Shown here: in pieces, positions 1 through 7,933 of the stretch | How the letters are laid out: every line of letters starts with the position of its first letter | Position numbering within the stretch: position 1 is the first letter of the stretch | From: Emticicia agri | GTDB taxonomy: Bacteria > Bacteroidota > Bacteroidia > Cytophagales > Spirosomataceae | DNA: 46,136 bases | Assembly: GCA_945860265.1 (NCBI GenBank) | Contig: CAMAQF010000026.1 | Location: 1 to 46,136 of the forward strand | Reading direction: 5' to 3' | Position numbers and translations under genes: made by a program | Notes under the pieces: model-generated | Seen by the model: only the letters and a program-made list of their open reading frames with translations | The model's database searches: none | What the model was told of the DNA's origin: nothing

Positions 1-98
1 CTCTTTCGATTTTCTGAATCAGTTTGTAACTCAACATTAATTACTTTAAATGGGTTTACTAAGCCTAAACCAAGCTGAAATATCTCTGTACTATTCAT
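1..98 (-). CDS. ISL3-like transposase, N-terminal fragment (cut by window edge)
   Basis: Reading the minus strand from an ATG at 98 gives an open frame of 32 codons running off the window, beginning MNSTEIFQLGLGLVNPFK. The pattern of a short polar start, then LGL-x-x-PF/W and V-x-x-V resembles the N-terminus of Bacteroidota ISL3-family transposases (the segment before the zinc-finger HTH region). A TATCTTTG box (110 to 103) matching TAnnTTTG lies only 5 bases upstream, which would give an almost leaderless transcript. I could not identify the terminal inverted repeat of an insertion sequence in the following bases. The family call rests on a short stretch and is tentative; the reading frame itself is clear. 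Confidence 0.5.
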   Translation of the reverse strand, partial: MNSTEIFQLGLGLVNPFKVINVELQTDSENRK

Positions 99-608
99 GA
101 AGCAAAGATACTATTTATTATCTTTACCCACTCTATTCAACATAGACCCTTATTTAGTATCCCAATTGAATTTCGATTTATTTAAGTTGAATGTGTTTTC
201 CTTGGCTATTTTGATAGGAAAGACCGAACAATATACAATCTTGATATGCATCGAAAGATTAAATGTTTTTTAATTTTTATTCATTTTTGAGTTAATACTG
301 TATCATTCGCCCGATTGATAAATTTATTTGTCAAATTTATATTTATGTTTATAACTTGAACTTTTCTGAGTTTTTTGCTTTTTTTATATTTTTTGGACAT
401 CCTAAACCTCTTATAATTATATTGTTTTCCAAAAAAATTTCTGAAAATAAATGACTTATAGTTTTGAGTCATTCCGACTTACACATAGAGTTGTTTAATG
501 TAAAATAGGAATGGCTTTTTTTATCTATCCATTCTCCCTTGTTTCACCATTGAAACTGAATAACCTCAATACTTTTTTACTTCATCTCTAACATATTCTG
601 CCCTACCT
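99..608. other. AT-rich intergenic region
   Basis: About 570 bases separate the transposase start from lpdA. The sequence is strongly AT-rich with several homopolymer runs. The only longer frame (281-472, minus) encodes a Lys/Asn/Ile-rich peptide of the kind AT-rich DNA gives by chance, and I do not accept it as a gene. No RNA gene or convincing hairpin was seen. It may include the unrecognised end of the insertion sequence that begins at the window edge. Confidence 0.5.
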
Positions 609-638
609 TTTGAGTATCAGCTATTTTGTCTAATTTTG
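609..638 (+). promoter_or_regulatory. lpdA promoter (Bacteroidota -33/-7 type)
   Basis: TTTG at 609-612 is followed after 18 bases by TAATTTTG (631-638), an exact match to the TAnnTTTG -7 element used by the Bacteroidota primary sigma factor. The lpdA ATG is 31 bases downstream. The spacing is one base short of the usual 19-21. Confidence 0.5.
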
Positions 639-669
639 CAACAAGTTTTCAATTAAAAAGAAACATTTT

Positions 670-2061
670 ATGGCTCAATACGACGTTGTTATACTTGGGA
701 GTGGTCCTGGCGGTTATGTAGCTGCTATTCGTGCATCACAATTAGGCTTGAAAACAGCCATCATCGAAAAAGAAAGTTTGGGCGGCATTTGCCTCAACTG
801 GGGTTGTATTCCAACAAAAGCGTTGTTAAAATCGGCTCAAGTATTTGAGTATATCAAGCACGCAAAAGATTATGGTATCGAAGTTGGCGAATCTCATGCG
901 AACTTTGGTGCTGTTATCAAGCGTTCACGCAGCGTTGCCGATGGAATGAGCAAAGGCGTAACTTTCTTGATGAAAAAAAATAAGGTTGATGTAATCTACG
1001 GTACTGGAAAAATAAAAACTGGGAAGAAAGTAGAAGTTACTGATGCAGAAGGCAAAAAAACTGACGTAGAAGGAAAGAACATCATCATTGCAACTGGTGC
1101 AAGAGCAAGACAATTGCCCAACGTGCCAATTGATGGTGAGAAAGTAATCGAATACCGCAAAGCTATGAGCCTCGAAAAACAACCCTCTTCGATGTTGGTG
1201 ATGGGTTCGGGTGCAATCGGTGTTGAGTTTGCATATATATATGCAAGCATGGGTACGAAAGTAACCATCGTAGAGTTTATGCCAAATATCGTTCCAATAG
1301 AAGACGAAGATATTTCTAAAGAATTGGCAAAAATCTATAAGAAATTAGGCATCGAAATCTACACAAGTTCAAGCGTAGAGAAAGTAGATATTTCGGGAAG
1401 TGGTTGTGTATCGACGATAAAAACACCGACGGGAGAAATCAAAATTGAAACGGATGTTGTACTTTCAGCAGCTGGTATCGTAGCAAACATCGAAAATATT
1501 GGTTTAGAAGATGTCGGTATCGCCACAGACAAAGGTAAAATTTTGGTAAACGGGTTTTCTGAAACTAATATTCCAGGATATTATGCCATCGGTGACGTAA
1601 CTCCGGGACAAGCATTGGCTCACGTAGCATCGGCCGAAGCAATCATTTGTGTTGAGAAAATTGCGGGTCACCACCCACAGCCACTTGATTACAAAAATAT
1701 CCCAGGTTGTACATATTGTTCACCAGAAATTGCATCGGTTGGTTATACCGAAAAGGCAGCCAAAGAAGCGGGTTACGAAATAAAAGTTGGGAAGTTTCCA
1801 TTCTCGGCATCAGGTAAGGCAAAAGCTGGTGGTGTACCAGAAGGTTTCGTGAAGGTTATTTTCGATGCTAAATACGGCGAGTGGTTAGGTTGCCACATGA
1901 TTGGCAGTAACGTAACTGAAATGATTGCTGAGGCAGTTGTAGCTCGTAAACTTGAAACAACAGGTATGGAAATCATGAAGTCGGTTCATCCACACCCGAC
2001 GATGTCAGAAGCTATTATGGAAGCAGCCGCCGCTGCCTATGGTGAGGTTATTCACTTGTAA
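670..2061 (+). CDS. lpdA: Dihydrolipoyl dehydrogenase (E3)
   Basis: Flavoprotein of 463 residues that reoxidises the dihydrolipoyl groups of 2-oxoacid dehydrogenase complexes and of the glycine cleavage H protein, using NAD+. The N-terminal FAD-binding GSGPGGYVAA motif (11-19) is followed by the redox disulfide C41/C46 in GGICLNWGCIPTK. A second Rossmann motif (GSGAIGVEFAY, about 179-189) binds NAD. The C-terminal dimerisation domain ends with the catalytic HPHPTMSE (H442, E447). Length is normal and the ATG at 670 gives the standard start. The gene is monocistronic with its own promoter and a downstream terminator; E1 and E2 subunits are not in the window. gcvT, another user of E3, lies 37 kb away. 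Confidence 0.95.
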   Translation: MAQYDVVILGSGPGGYVAAIRASQLGLKTAIIEKESLGGICLNWGCIPTKALLKSAQVFEYIKHAKDYGIEVGESHANFGAVIKRSRSVADGMSKGVTFLMKKNKVDVIYGTGKIKTGKKVEVTDAEGKKTDVEGKNIIIATGARARQLPNVPIDGEKVIEYRKAMSLEKQPSSMLVMGSGAIGVEFAYIYASMGTKVTIVEFMPNIVPIEDEDISKELAKIYKKLGIEIYTSSSVEKVDISGSGCVSTIKTPTGEIKIETDVVLSAAGIVANIENIGLEDVGIATDKGKILVNGFSETNIPGYYAIGDVTPGQALAHVASAEAIICVEKIAGHHPQPLDYKNIPGCTYCSPEIASVGYTEKAAKEAGYEIKVGKFPFSASGKAKAGGVPEGFVKVIFDAKYGEWLGCHMIGSNVTEMIAEAVVARKLETTGMEIMKSVHPHPTMSEAIMEAAAAAYGEVIHL

Positions 2062-2147
2062 TAATATTCGATGGGAATAAAAATTTAGGCTTCAGCTATT
2101 TCGGTAGTTTGATTAGATTAACTAAAACATTGATAACACTTAGAAAT

Positions 2148-2186
2148 AAAAAACGGCTGATTGCGATGGCAATCGGCCGTTTTTTT
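2148..2186. terminator. Bidirectional intrinsic terminator between lpdA and nagB
   Basis: Arms 2154-2164 and 2169-2179 pair over 11 bases (one G-T wobble) around a GATG loop. The hairpin is flanked by A6 (2148-2153) and a T run (2180-2186), so it can terminate both convergent genes. Confidence 0.85.
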
Positions 2187-2205
2187 GTCAAAATTACTTA
2201 ATTTT

Positions 2206-4128
2206 TCAGAATTTCCATCTAACAAAAGCTTCCATTGCTTCGTATTCGGCCAGGCCTAGTTTGTTATAGAGCTGAGCGGTTCCACGGTTACGCTCTTCGG
2301 CACGTTGCCAAAACTCGCGAGCATCAGTTCCTTGGAAAACTACACCATCTTTTTGAGATTGATGCTTGAAAATACCCATACGTTTTTGAAGAACTTGATC
2401 TGGAGACATCGGCACTGCCATTTCGATTTCATGAATATCCCATTCTGCCCAAGCACCACGATACAACCAAACCCAACAATCTTTCATAAAATTTTTATGT
2501 TTTAGCTGTTCAACTGCCTCAAAAATGGCATCTAAACAAACCTTGTGGGTACCGTGTGGGTCGGCTAAATCGCCTGCTGCATACACCTGATGTGGCTTAA
2601 TTAATTCTATCAAACCGGCAACTACTGAGACATCACCTGCACCGAGTGGTTTTTTCTCGATACGCCCAGTTTCGTAAAAAGGCATATCCATAAAATGTAC
2701 GTTTCCTTCTGGAATTCCCACATAACGACAAGTTGCCTTTGCTTCACCTCGGCGAATTATACCTTTTACATACCGCACAGCATCAATATCAACATCACTG
2801 TCTTTTTTGTTTTTCAAGAATGCTTTTGCTTCTGCAAAGTGTTGTTGGGTCTCTTTATTTTCGATACCAAATTTTTCGTTGAAATCAACTACAAAATCAA
2901 TAAAACGAATGGCTTCATCGTCGGCAACGGCGATATTTCCTGAAGTTTGATAGCCAATATGTACATCATGTCCTTGGTCAACCAAACGTTGGAAAGTTCC
3001 TCCCATCGAAATAATATCATCGTCAGGGTGTGGACTAAAAATAATCACACGTTTTCTTGCAGGCAAAGCTCTTTCCGGACGGTTGGTGTCATCAGCATTT
3101 GGTTTACCACCTGGCCAGCCCGAAATACTGTGTTGTAATTGATTAAAAACATCAATATTTATCTCATACGCTTGTCCGTGGCGAGCTAATAAATCACTCA
3201 AACCATTATCGTTATATTCTTTGTTTGTCAATTTCAAGATTGGTTTCCCAAGCGTAAGAGCCAAGTTTGTTACGGCTTTCTTGACCATCTCGCTTGTCCA
3301 CATAACGTCTTCTACCACCCAAGGAGTACGCATACGAGTAAGTTCGTGAGCGGCACGTTCGTCGATGACAAACATAGCATTTGGGTGTGTCTGTAGATAT
3401 GATGCTGGAATTGTCTCGGTTACACGGCCTTCGACCGCTTCAGCAATTACAGGAGCTTTTCTTTCACCCCAAGCTAATAAAACTACTCTTTTTGCACTCA
3501 AAATCTTAGAAACTCCCAATGTAATTGCTTTCTTGGGTACTTTTACTAAGCTACCACCAAAGTCAGAGGCCGCCGCAACACGAGTGGAGTGATTGAGCAT
3601 CATCAAACGAGTACGTGAATTAATCAACGAACCTGGCTCGTTAAAACCAATATGACCGTTTGCACCAATACCTAATAATTGAAAATCTAAGCCCCCTACG
3701 GCATCTATTTTATGCTCATATTCTTCACTAAAATCTTTTACTTTACTTGCGGGAACTGTTCCATCTGGTATAAAATAATTTTCCTTTGGAATATCCACAT
3801 GGTCGAAAAGTTGTTCTTTCATGAACCTTACATAACTTTGCAAAGAGTCGGGTTCCATCGGAAAATACTCGTCTAAATTGAATGAAACCACGTTTTTAAA
3901 GCTTAATCCTTCTTCTCGGTGCATTCTAATGAGTTCAGCATAAACTGTTTTTGGAGACGAACCAGTAGCAAGACCTAAAATACAATTTCGGTTTTGGCGT
4001 TGGCGTTCACGAATTAACTCTGCAATTTCGTGAGCAACAGCATTCGATGCTTCCTTTGAATCTTTAAAAATCTTGGTTGGGATTTTCTCGTAAGCAATAG
4101 GTTCGGTTGTAATAAGCTGTTGCTTCAT
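2206..4128 (-). CDS. nagB: Glucosamine-6-phosphate deaminase fused to a LmbE/PIG-L deacetylase-like domain
   Basis: Protein of 640 residues with two enzymatic modules. Residues 1-270 are NagB-like: LATGSSPK (53-60), FNLDEYFP with D86, and GIGANGHIGFNEPG with N157, H159 and E164; this type converts glucosamine-6-phosphate to fructose-6-phosphate and ammonia. After a linker, residues 358-600 form a LmbE/PIG-L fold with the metal motif PHPDD (H367, D369, D370) and a distal PHGTH (H525, H528), as in N-acetylglucosaminyl deacetylases. The fusion is a known Bacteroidota architecture. Inference: the second domain may deacetylate a GlcNAc derivative, channelling product to the first. The ATG at 4128 is supported by a TACATTTG box upstream. 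It is monocistronic. Confidence 0.9.
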   Translation of the reverse strand: MKQQLITTEPIAYEKIPTKIFKDSKEASNAVAHEIAELIRERQRQNRNCILGLATGSSPKTVYAELIRMHREEGLSFKNVVSFNLDEYFPMEPDSLQSYVRFMKEQLFDHVDIPKENYFIPDGTVPASKVKDFSEEYEHKIDAVGGLDFQLLGIGANGHIGFNEPGSLINSRTRLMMLNHSTRVAAASDFGGSLVKVPKKAITLGVSKILSAKRVVLLAWGERKAPVIAEAVEGRVTETIPASYLQTHPNAMFVIDERAAHELTRMRTPWVVEDVMWTSEMVKKAVTNLALTLGKPILKLTNKEYNDNGLSDLLARHGQAYEINIDVFNQLQHSISGWPGGKPNADDTNRPERALPARKRVIIFSPHPDDDIISMGGTFQRLVDQGHDVHIGYQTSGNIAVADDEAIRFIDFVVDFNEKFGIENKETQQHFAEAKAFLKNKKDSDVDIDAVRYVKGIIRRGEAKATCRYVGIPEGNVHFMDMPFYETGRIEKKPLGAGDVSVVAGLIELIKPHQVYAAGDLADPHGTHKVCLDAIFEAVEQLKHKNFMKDCWVWLYRGAWAEWDIHEIEMAVPMSPDQVLQKRMGIFKHQSQKDGVVFQGTDAREFWQRAEERNRGTAQLYNKLGLAEYEAMEAFVRWKF

Positions 4129-4174
4129 TATTGTAGTAGTTTTTGGTTTTATTCGTCAAAATAAAAATATTTTA

Positions 4175-4182
4175 CAAATGTA
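4175..4182 (-). promoter_or_regulatory. Probable nagB -7 box
   Basis: TACATTTG read on the minus strand (4182 to 4175) matches TAnnTTTG exactly, 46 bases upstream of the nagB ATG. No clear TTTG -33 element at the expected spacing. Confidence 0.4.
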
Positions 4183-4310
4183 AAAATTATTTATTTCAGT
4201 ACATCATATATAAGGCTGCAAAACATAATATTTTACCATAACTTAATTTATTAAAAAATATTTTTTTAATAAAACTCAAGTAATGAATAACTATAATTGC
4301 GAAAATAAGC

Positions 4311-4376
4311 AAAAAGCGTAGCAAATCAAGAAACGCCATCTAAAAAAATGGTTTTATTCTAAATTTGATACGCTTT
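4311..4376 (-). terminator. Terminator downstream of the PhyH gene
   Basis: Arms 4313-4326 and 4363-4376 are complementary over 14 bases with one mismatch. An inner CCAT/ATGG stem (4336-4351) folds the long loop. On the minus strand the outer stem is followed by a T run (4315-4311). It ends the minus-strand cassette that starts near 11.5 kb. Confidence 0.6.
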
Positions 4377-4416
4377 GTATTTATGAGTGGTGAATATCTC
4401 GTTCGCCTATCTTAAT

Positions 4417-5223
4417 TTATGCGAATACTTCTTCAAGTTGTTCTTTTTTCGGGAAGTCAGGCGTTACCAAGTTTTCTTCTGGTTTGTAGATATAAGGCAT
4501 CGGGAAACCCCTTTCTTTGAAAGTCGGTTCGGCCATGTTATTATAACGTAACTGAATCGACCAACGAATATTTTTGGTAATATTTTCGCCTGAACGATGA
4601 ACCAAAAATGCAGAAAAAATCAATAAATCGCCAACCTCAAAAGATGTTTGAACATAATTCTCTTCAGGTAATTCTTCTTGAATACTTCCCAAATAACCTG
4701 AAGTATCAGATTTTAGCAGTCCCTCTTTGTGGCTTGAAGGAAGGATTTGTAATGCACCTAAATCGGCACCACAATCAACCATTGGAAACCACATAACCAT
4801 ACTATCCAATGATCCTTGGCCTGTACGCCAATCTTGGTGAGCACCCAATTTCCAGTGACTACCGCCTTTTGATAGATATCGACTGTTGAATTGCATCGAA
4901 GGACGCACACCAATCATCGGAAATTCATAACCTAATTCTTTCAATACATTGATGATTTTAGGGTCAGTACCTAAATGGTGCAAAGATATTAGGTGTTGTG
5001 CTTGTTTTCCTGTATTTACAAAAGTCGTAAAATCAGCATCGAATAAATCAAACATTGCCTGTTCAAAAGTATCACGGTCGTTGATATCAACTTTTTTGCC
5101 CAAAACTCGCTCAATTTGTAAGGCAAAAAGATTACGAGCTTCGGTGTAAATATTATTGATTTCTTCTTTTGAAAAGAAGTTTTTGATGATAATATATCCT
5201 TCTTTGTTGAATTGTTGTTTCAT
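4417..5223 (-). CDS. Phytanoyl-CoA dioxygenase (PhyH) family protein
   Basis: A 268-residue Fe(II)/2-oxoglutarate-dependent oxygenase of the PhyH family. The iron-binding facial triad is visible as H129-x-D131 (LGAHQDWRTG) and the distal H209 (FLVHRSGEN), with R220 placed to bind 2-oxoglutarate. The N-terminus FNKEGYIIIKNFFSKEEI is the classic PhyH opening. Substrate is unknown; members hydroxylate lipids, small metabolites, sugars and natural products. It is the last gene of the minus-strand cassette, 102 bases downstream of the beta-propeller gene, and is followed by a terminator. That context suggests oxidative tailoring of a glycan or related product (inference). Confidence 0.85.
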   Translation of the reverse strand: MKQQFNKEGYIIIKNFFSKEEINNIYTEARNLFALQIERVLGKKVDINDRDTFEQAMFDLFDADFTTFVNTGKQAQHLISLHHLGTDPKIINVLKELGYEFPMIGVRPSMQFNSRYLSKGGSHWKLGAHQDWRTGQGSLDSMVMWFPMVDCGADLGALQILPSSHKEGLLKSDTSGYLGSIQEELPEENYVQTSFEVGDLLIFSAFLVHRSGENITKNIRWSIQLRYNNMAEPTFKERGFPMPYIYKPEENLVTPDFPKKEQLEEVFA

Positions 5224-5325
5224 AATTCCTAACGATTACTCATCTATCCCAGAAAAGGGGTTTTAATATTTAGTAAAATTAGATGCTACTGATTGAGAAA
5301 ATAATGATAATTGTCAATAATTGTT

Positions 5326-6258
5326 TTATTTTTCTAAAACAGCGTAAGCAAAACCAGCTGCTCCAAAACCGTTACCGTTATATAACAAATATTTCTTGCC
5401 ATTATGTTCATAACAGTGAGCATAATTTATCATTTGATAGTCAAAATCGTCTGGGTTTTCTGATTTATGAATACCAACTAAGTCATCTTTACGCACCCAT
5501 TTGTAACCATCTACAGATTCGGCATAGCCCATTCGGTAACTTTGATTTCGGTTGGTTCGATAATCAAGAGTGTGTCGATAAGAATAATACATTTTAAAAA
5601 TACCTTCTTCATAAAATACACTCGGGCGACCTACGGCATGAAGAAAATCATCGAAAGGCAGGGCAACATCACCCGTTGGAGTCCAATTGATGCCATCATT
5701 TGAAATTGCAACTCGACAATCGTAGAGAGGTTCAGGATAGCCGTGAATATACTCGCATTTTTGTCCTGAAATATGCCACATCATCCATTTTCCGTTTACA
5801 AACATGACCGAAGGTTGTGCAGCCCAAATAGGGTTATGAATCGAGCGATCCATTATTGGCCCACGGAACATTTTCATAAAATTCAAGCCACCGTTGGTGC
5901 TTACAGCAAGTCCCATCGAAAGGCGATATGAGTTATGAGTTCGGTTCCAACCAGTATAATACAACCAAATGTCTCCATTGTCTTGTGGTACAAACCATGA
6001 AGGCATAGCACCTGTTTCGTCAAACTCTCCTGGGCCACCTAAATCCAATACAGATGTATTGTGGATATAAAGAATCTTAGTTGGGTCATCGTAATCAACA
6101 TCAATAAAAGTTGGGCGAGAATACCCGTTGTCATCTCTTGATGAAAAATAGACTCTCAAAAAATCTTTATGCTTATATGCATAAGGCACTTGTGCATGCG
6201 AACGACTATGCGATAAACTACCATCAGGTTTATAAATGAGTCCTTTTTTTTGCCACAT
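5326..6258 (-). CDS. Glycosidase-like five-bladed beta-propeller protein
   Basis: About 310 residues with repeated propeller signatures: SRDDNGYSRPTF, MGLAVSTNGGLNF, DCRVAISNDGINW, RMGYAESVDGYKW. These are typical of GH32/GH43/GH130-type folds (predicted glycosidases). The acidic catalytic residues cannot be assigned by eye and the substrate is unknown. I start at the ATG at 6258 (MWQKKGLIYKP), where the conserved sequence begins. An in-frame ATG at 6312 adds 18 residues (MNKKIITHSLIHSFTHST) encoded by a tandem octamer array and is unlikely to be part of the ancestral protein. There is no signal peptide from either start. It follows the methyltransferase gene closely and is probably cotranscribed with it. 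Confidence 0.75.
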   Translation of the reverse strand: MWQKKGLIYKPDGSLSHSRSHAQVPYAYKHKDFLRVYFSSRDDNGYSRPTFIDVDYDDPTKILYIHNTSVLDLGGPGEFDETGAMPSWFVPQDNGDIWLYYTGWNRTHNSYRLSMGLAVSTNGGLNFMKMFRGPIMDRSIHNPIWAAQPSVMFVNGKWMMWHISGQKCEYIHGYPEPLYDCRVAISNDGINWTPTGDVALPFDDFLHAVGRPSVFYEEGIFKMYYSYRHTLDYRTNRNQSYRMGYAESVDGYKWVRKDDLVGIHKSENPDDFDYQMINYAHCYEHNGKKYLLYNGNGFGAAGFAYAVLEK

Positions 6259-6262
6259 TGTG

Positions 6263-6294
6263 GAATGAGTGAATGAGTGAATGAGTGAATGAGT
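6263..6294. repeat. Octamer array (GAATGAGT)x4
   Basis: Four perfect tandem copies (6263-6270, 6271-6278, 6279-6286, 6287-6294), ending 4 bases before the start codon of the propeller gene. Unit length 8 is not a multiple of three. The in-frame upstream ATG at 6312 reads through all four copies, so copy-number change would alter that frame. Confidence 0.9.
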
Positions 6295-6356
6295 AATTAT
6301 TTTTTTGTTCATTCGCTACAAAAATCTTAATAATTTTGGTTTTTCTGTAATTTGTG

Positions 6357-7241
6357 TTATTTCGTTTTACGATTTTTATTTGCACGCAATTTCCAATTAT
6401 CAACAAAATCTTTGTTGGGAATAGGTAAATTTACATTAACCGTTGGAGCTTTTTTCGTTTTCTTGAAATCAAGTACATAATAGCCATTTCCGAAAATCCA
6501 TTGGAGTTTTACGTCTTTGATGTTTTTTGGTAAATCTTGCATTGGTACTAAGTCAGCAAACATAGGATTGGCATCCATCAAAATTTGATATGTTTTTTGG
6601 TCACGAAGCCATGCACCTACGCTTTCGTCACCAACAACTACTCTTCCGCCAACTTTTACTACGCGGTTAAATTCTTCAAAAGCTTTTGCTCTTTCCGAGA
6701 AAGTATTGATTCCTCCGAAATGAAAAAGTGCATCGAAAGAATTGTCTTCAAATGGCAAATAAGAGCCATTTCCGATGAAATAATCAATCGTAACGTCTTT
6801 TTTATCAGCAAATTTTTCTTTTGCGTGACTTAGCATTGCTGGCGATAAATCAGATAAAACTGCGTGTCCGCCAGGTGTAATTTTATCAATAATAAAAGCT
6901 GAATCTTTGCCAGTTCCTGCACCAACCTCCAGCACTTTCATTCCTGATTTCAATTTTAATAGGCTAATCATTTGTTTACGAGTAGCTGCTTCGTTGGCGT
7001 GAAGTGATTCAAAAACCCACGAAACTCCACGGTCATATCGAGCGTGTGCATCGTTGTAGGCTACTTGTTCTTTGCGGTCTTGCTCAAAAAGCTCTCTCGG
7101 AAAAACCAAATCAACAATGTCGTTTACGTCATAGCTTACAGGCTCTTCGCTTGAAGTATTATTAAGGGTTTTGCCATCGGCCGATAAAACAAGTTTTGTA
7201 TGTGTTTTTGGGCAAATTAGTTGCTTAAAGAAATCGCTCAT
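6357..7241 (-). CDS. Class I SAM-dependent methyltransferase
   Basis: 294 residues. SAM-binding motif I is VLEVGAGTGKDSAF (103-116), followed by an acidic motif II near LSDLSPAML and the FDALFHFGGINTF segment, as in Methyltransf_11 enzymes. The first 45 residues (LICPKTHTKLVLS...) resemble a Trm112-like small domain that has lost its zinc cysteines. The substrate is not predictable from sequence. Its neighbours (acyltransferase, WbqC, GT-C, PhyH, propeller) suggest a glycan or lipid-linked sugar (inference). The downstream gene is close, consistent with an operon. Confidence 0.85.
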   Translation of the reverse strand: MSDFFKQLICPKTHTKLVLSADGKTLNNTSSEEPVSYDVNDIVDLVFPRELFEQDRKEQVAYNDAHARYDRGVSWVFESLHANEAATRKQMISLLKLKSGMKVLEVGAGTGKDSAFIIDKITPGGHAVLSDLSPAMLSHAKEKFADKKDVTIDYFIGNGSYLPFEDNSFDALFHFGGINTFSERAKAFEEFNRVVKVGGRVVVGDESVGAWLRDQKTYQILMDANPMFADLVPMQDLPKNIKDVKLQWIFGNGYYVLDFKKTKKAPTVNVNLPIPNKDFVDNWKLRANKNRKTK

Positions 7242-7291
7242 TCTTGTATTTTTTCTTGTATAATTTTTAAAATATCTATCAAATTCACTGC

Positions 7292-7588
7292 TTAACTCGC
7301 AATTACATTTGTTTCTGATTGAAGGTGTTGATGATTAGGGTAAAAACTAATATTTGGAAAATGAGGGACATTATCCCAGAGGCTTATCAATTCTTCATTC
7401 ACATTTTGCCAATGAAAGCTATATTTTCGTCGATTTTCAAAGGAAATAAAAATATCTGTTACGAATAAAACTGACAAGTCGAAGAATGTTATATTTATTC
7501 GTAAAATTTGAACACTATCACGATTTTGATGCTCAACTATTTCAAAATCTTTCAGTATCGGTTTAAATTTTGCAATATTGGGAATCAT
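7292..7588 (-). CDS. TumE-family toxin-like protein
   Basis: 98 residues. The central and C-terminal part, YSFHWQNVNEELISLWDNVPHFPNI followed by FYPNHQH, follows the TumE (DUF6516) toxin pattern YSYHW...L..RWDNAPHH...FPHHKH. The N-terminus has short beta-strand segments typical of the family. Its ATG overlaps the stop of the upstream small gene as ATGA (7585-7588), the usual translational coupling of antitoxin and toxin. TumE toxins are thought to act on RNA, but the activity here is not shown. The pair sits inside an otherwise collinear cassette, as expected for a mobile module. The family call is by motif reading and should be confirmed with a profile search. Confidence 0.7.
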   Translation of the reverse strand: MIPNIAKFKPILKDFEIVEHQNRDSVQILRINITFFDLSVLFVTDIFISFENRRKYSFHWQNVNEELISLWDNVPHFPNISFYPNHQHLQSETNVIAS

Positions 7589-7788
7589 TCAACGATTTTT
7601 TTAATCATTTCTAAATAATGATTTCTTAACGAAATTTCGGTTTCCCATATCATACCATCGTCTTCTTTTTCAAAAACCTTGATGGTATTTATCGTGTGAA
7701 ATTTTTCTTCAAATTCGCTGTAAGTCATTACGTATTTGAGTTCAAATTCCTTAATTTTTTCTTCGTAATGCTTAATTTTTTTCCACAA
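7585..7788 (-). CDS. TumA-like antitoxin, probably interrupted by an in-frame stop
   Basis: The longest clean frame is 67 residues from a TTG at 7788, with the motif FELKYVMTYSEFEEKF seen in antitoxins paired with TumE. The same frame extends further upstream: codons from 7854 encode NVIHELGYNDLASFAKQQAQ, which also looks family-like. Before that, a TAA at 7857-7855 separates it from MHLFEQNIGL, which starts at an ATG at 7887. A TACTTTTG promoter box lies 20 bases before that ATG. So the original gene was probably 7887 to 7585 (100 codons) and carries a nonsense codon at position 11. Either the antitoxin is damaged, translation reinitiates downstream, or the stop is read through. Confidence 0.55.
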   Translation of the reverse strand: MWKKIKHYEEKIKEFELKYVMTYSEFEEKFHTINTIKVFEKEDDGMIWETEISLRNHYLEMIKKIVE

Positions 7789-7907
7789 AACTTCTTGTGC
7801 TTGTTGTTTGGCAAATGATGCTAAGTCATTGTAGCCCAGCTCATGGATTACGTTTTATAAGCCGATATTTTGTTCAAATAAATGCATAAAGTTATTTATT
7901 TTTATTA

Positions 7908-7915
7908 CAAAAGTA
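7908..7915 (-). promoter_or_regulatory. Probable promoter -7 box of the toxin-antitoxin pair
   Basis: TACTTTTG on the minus strand (7915 to 7908) matches TAnnTTTG exactly and lies 20 bases upstream of the ATG at 7887. It supports that ATG as the original antitoxin start and a transcription unit separate from the surrounding cassette. Confidence 0.45.
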
Positions 7916-7933
7916 AGAAATAAATGCTTAAAA

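Noticed and set aside
281..472. 63-residue frame on the minus strand upstream of lpdA
   Set aside because: Lys/Asn/Ile-rich composition typical of chance frames in AT-rich DNA, no recognisable motif, no promoter box at a sensible distance.
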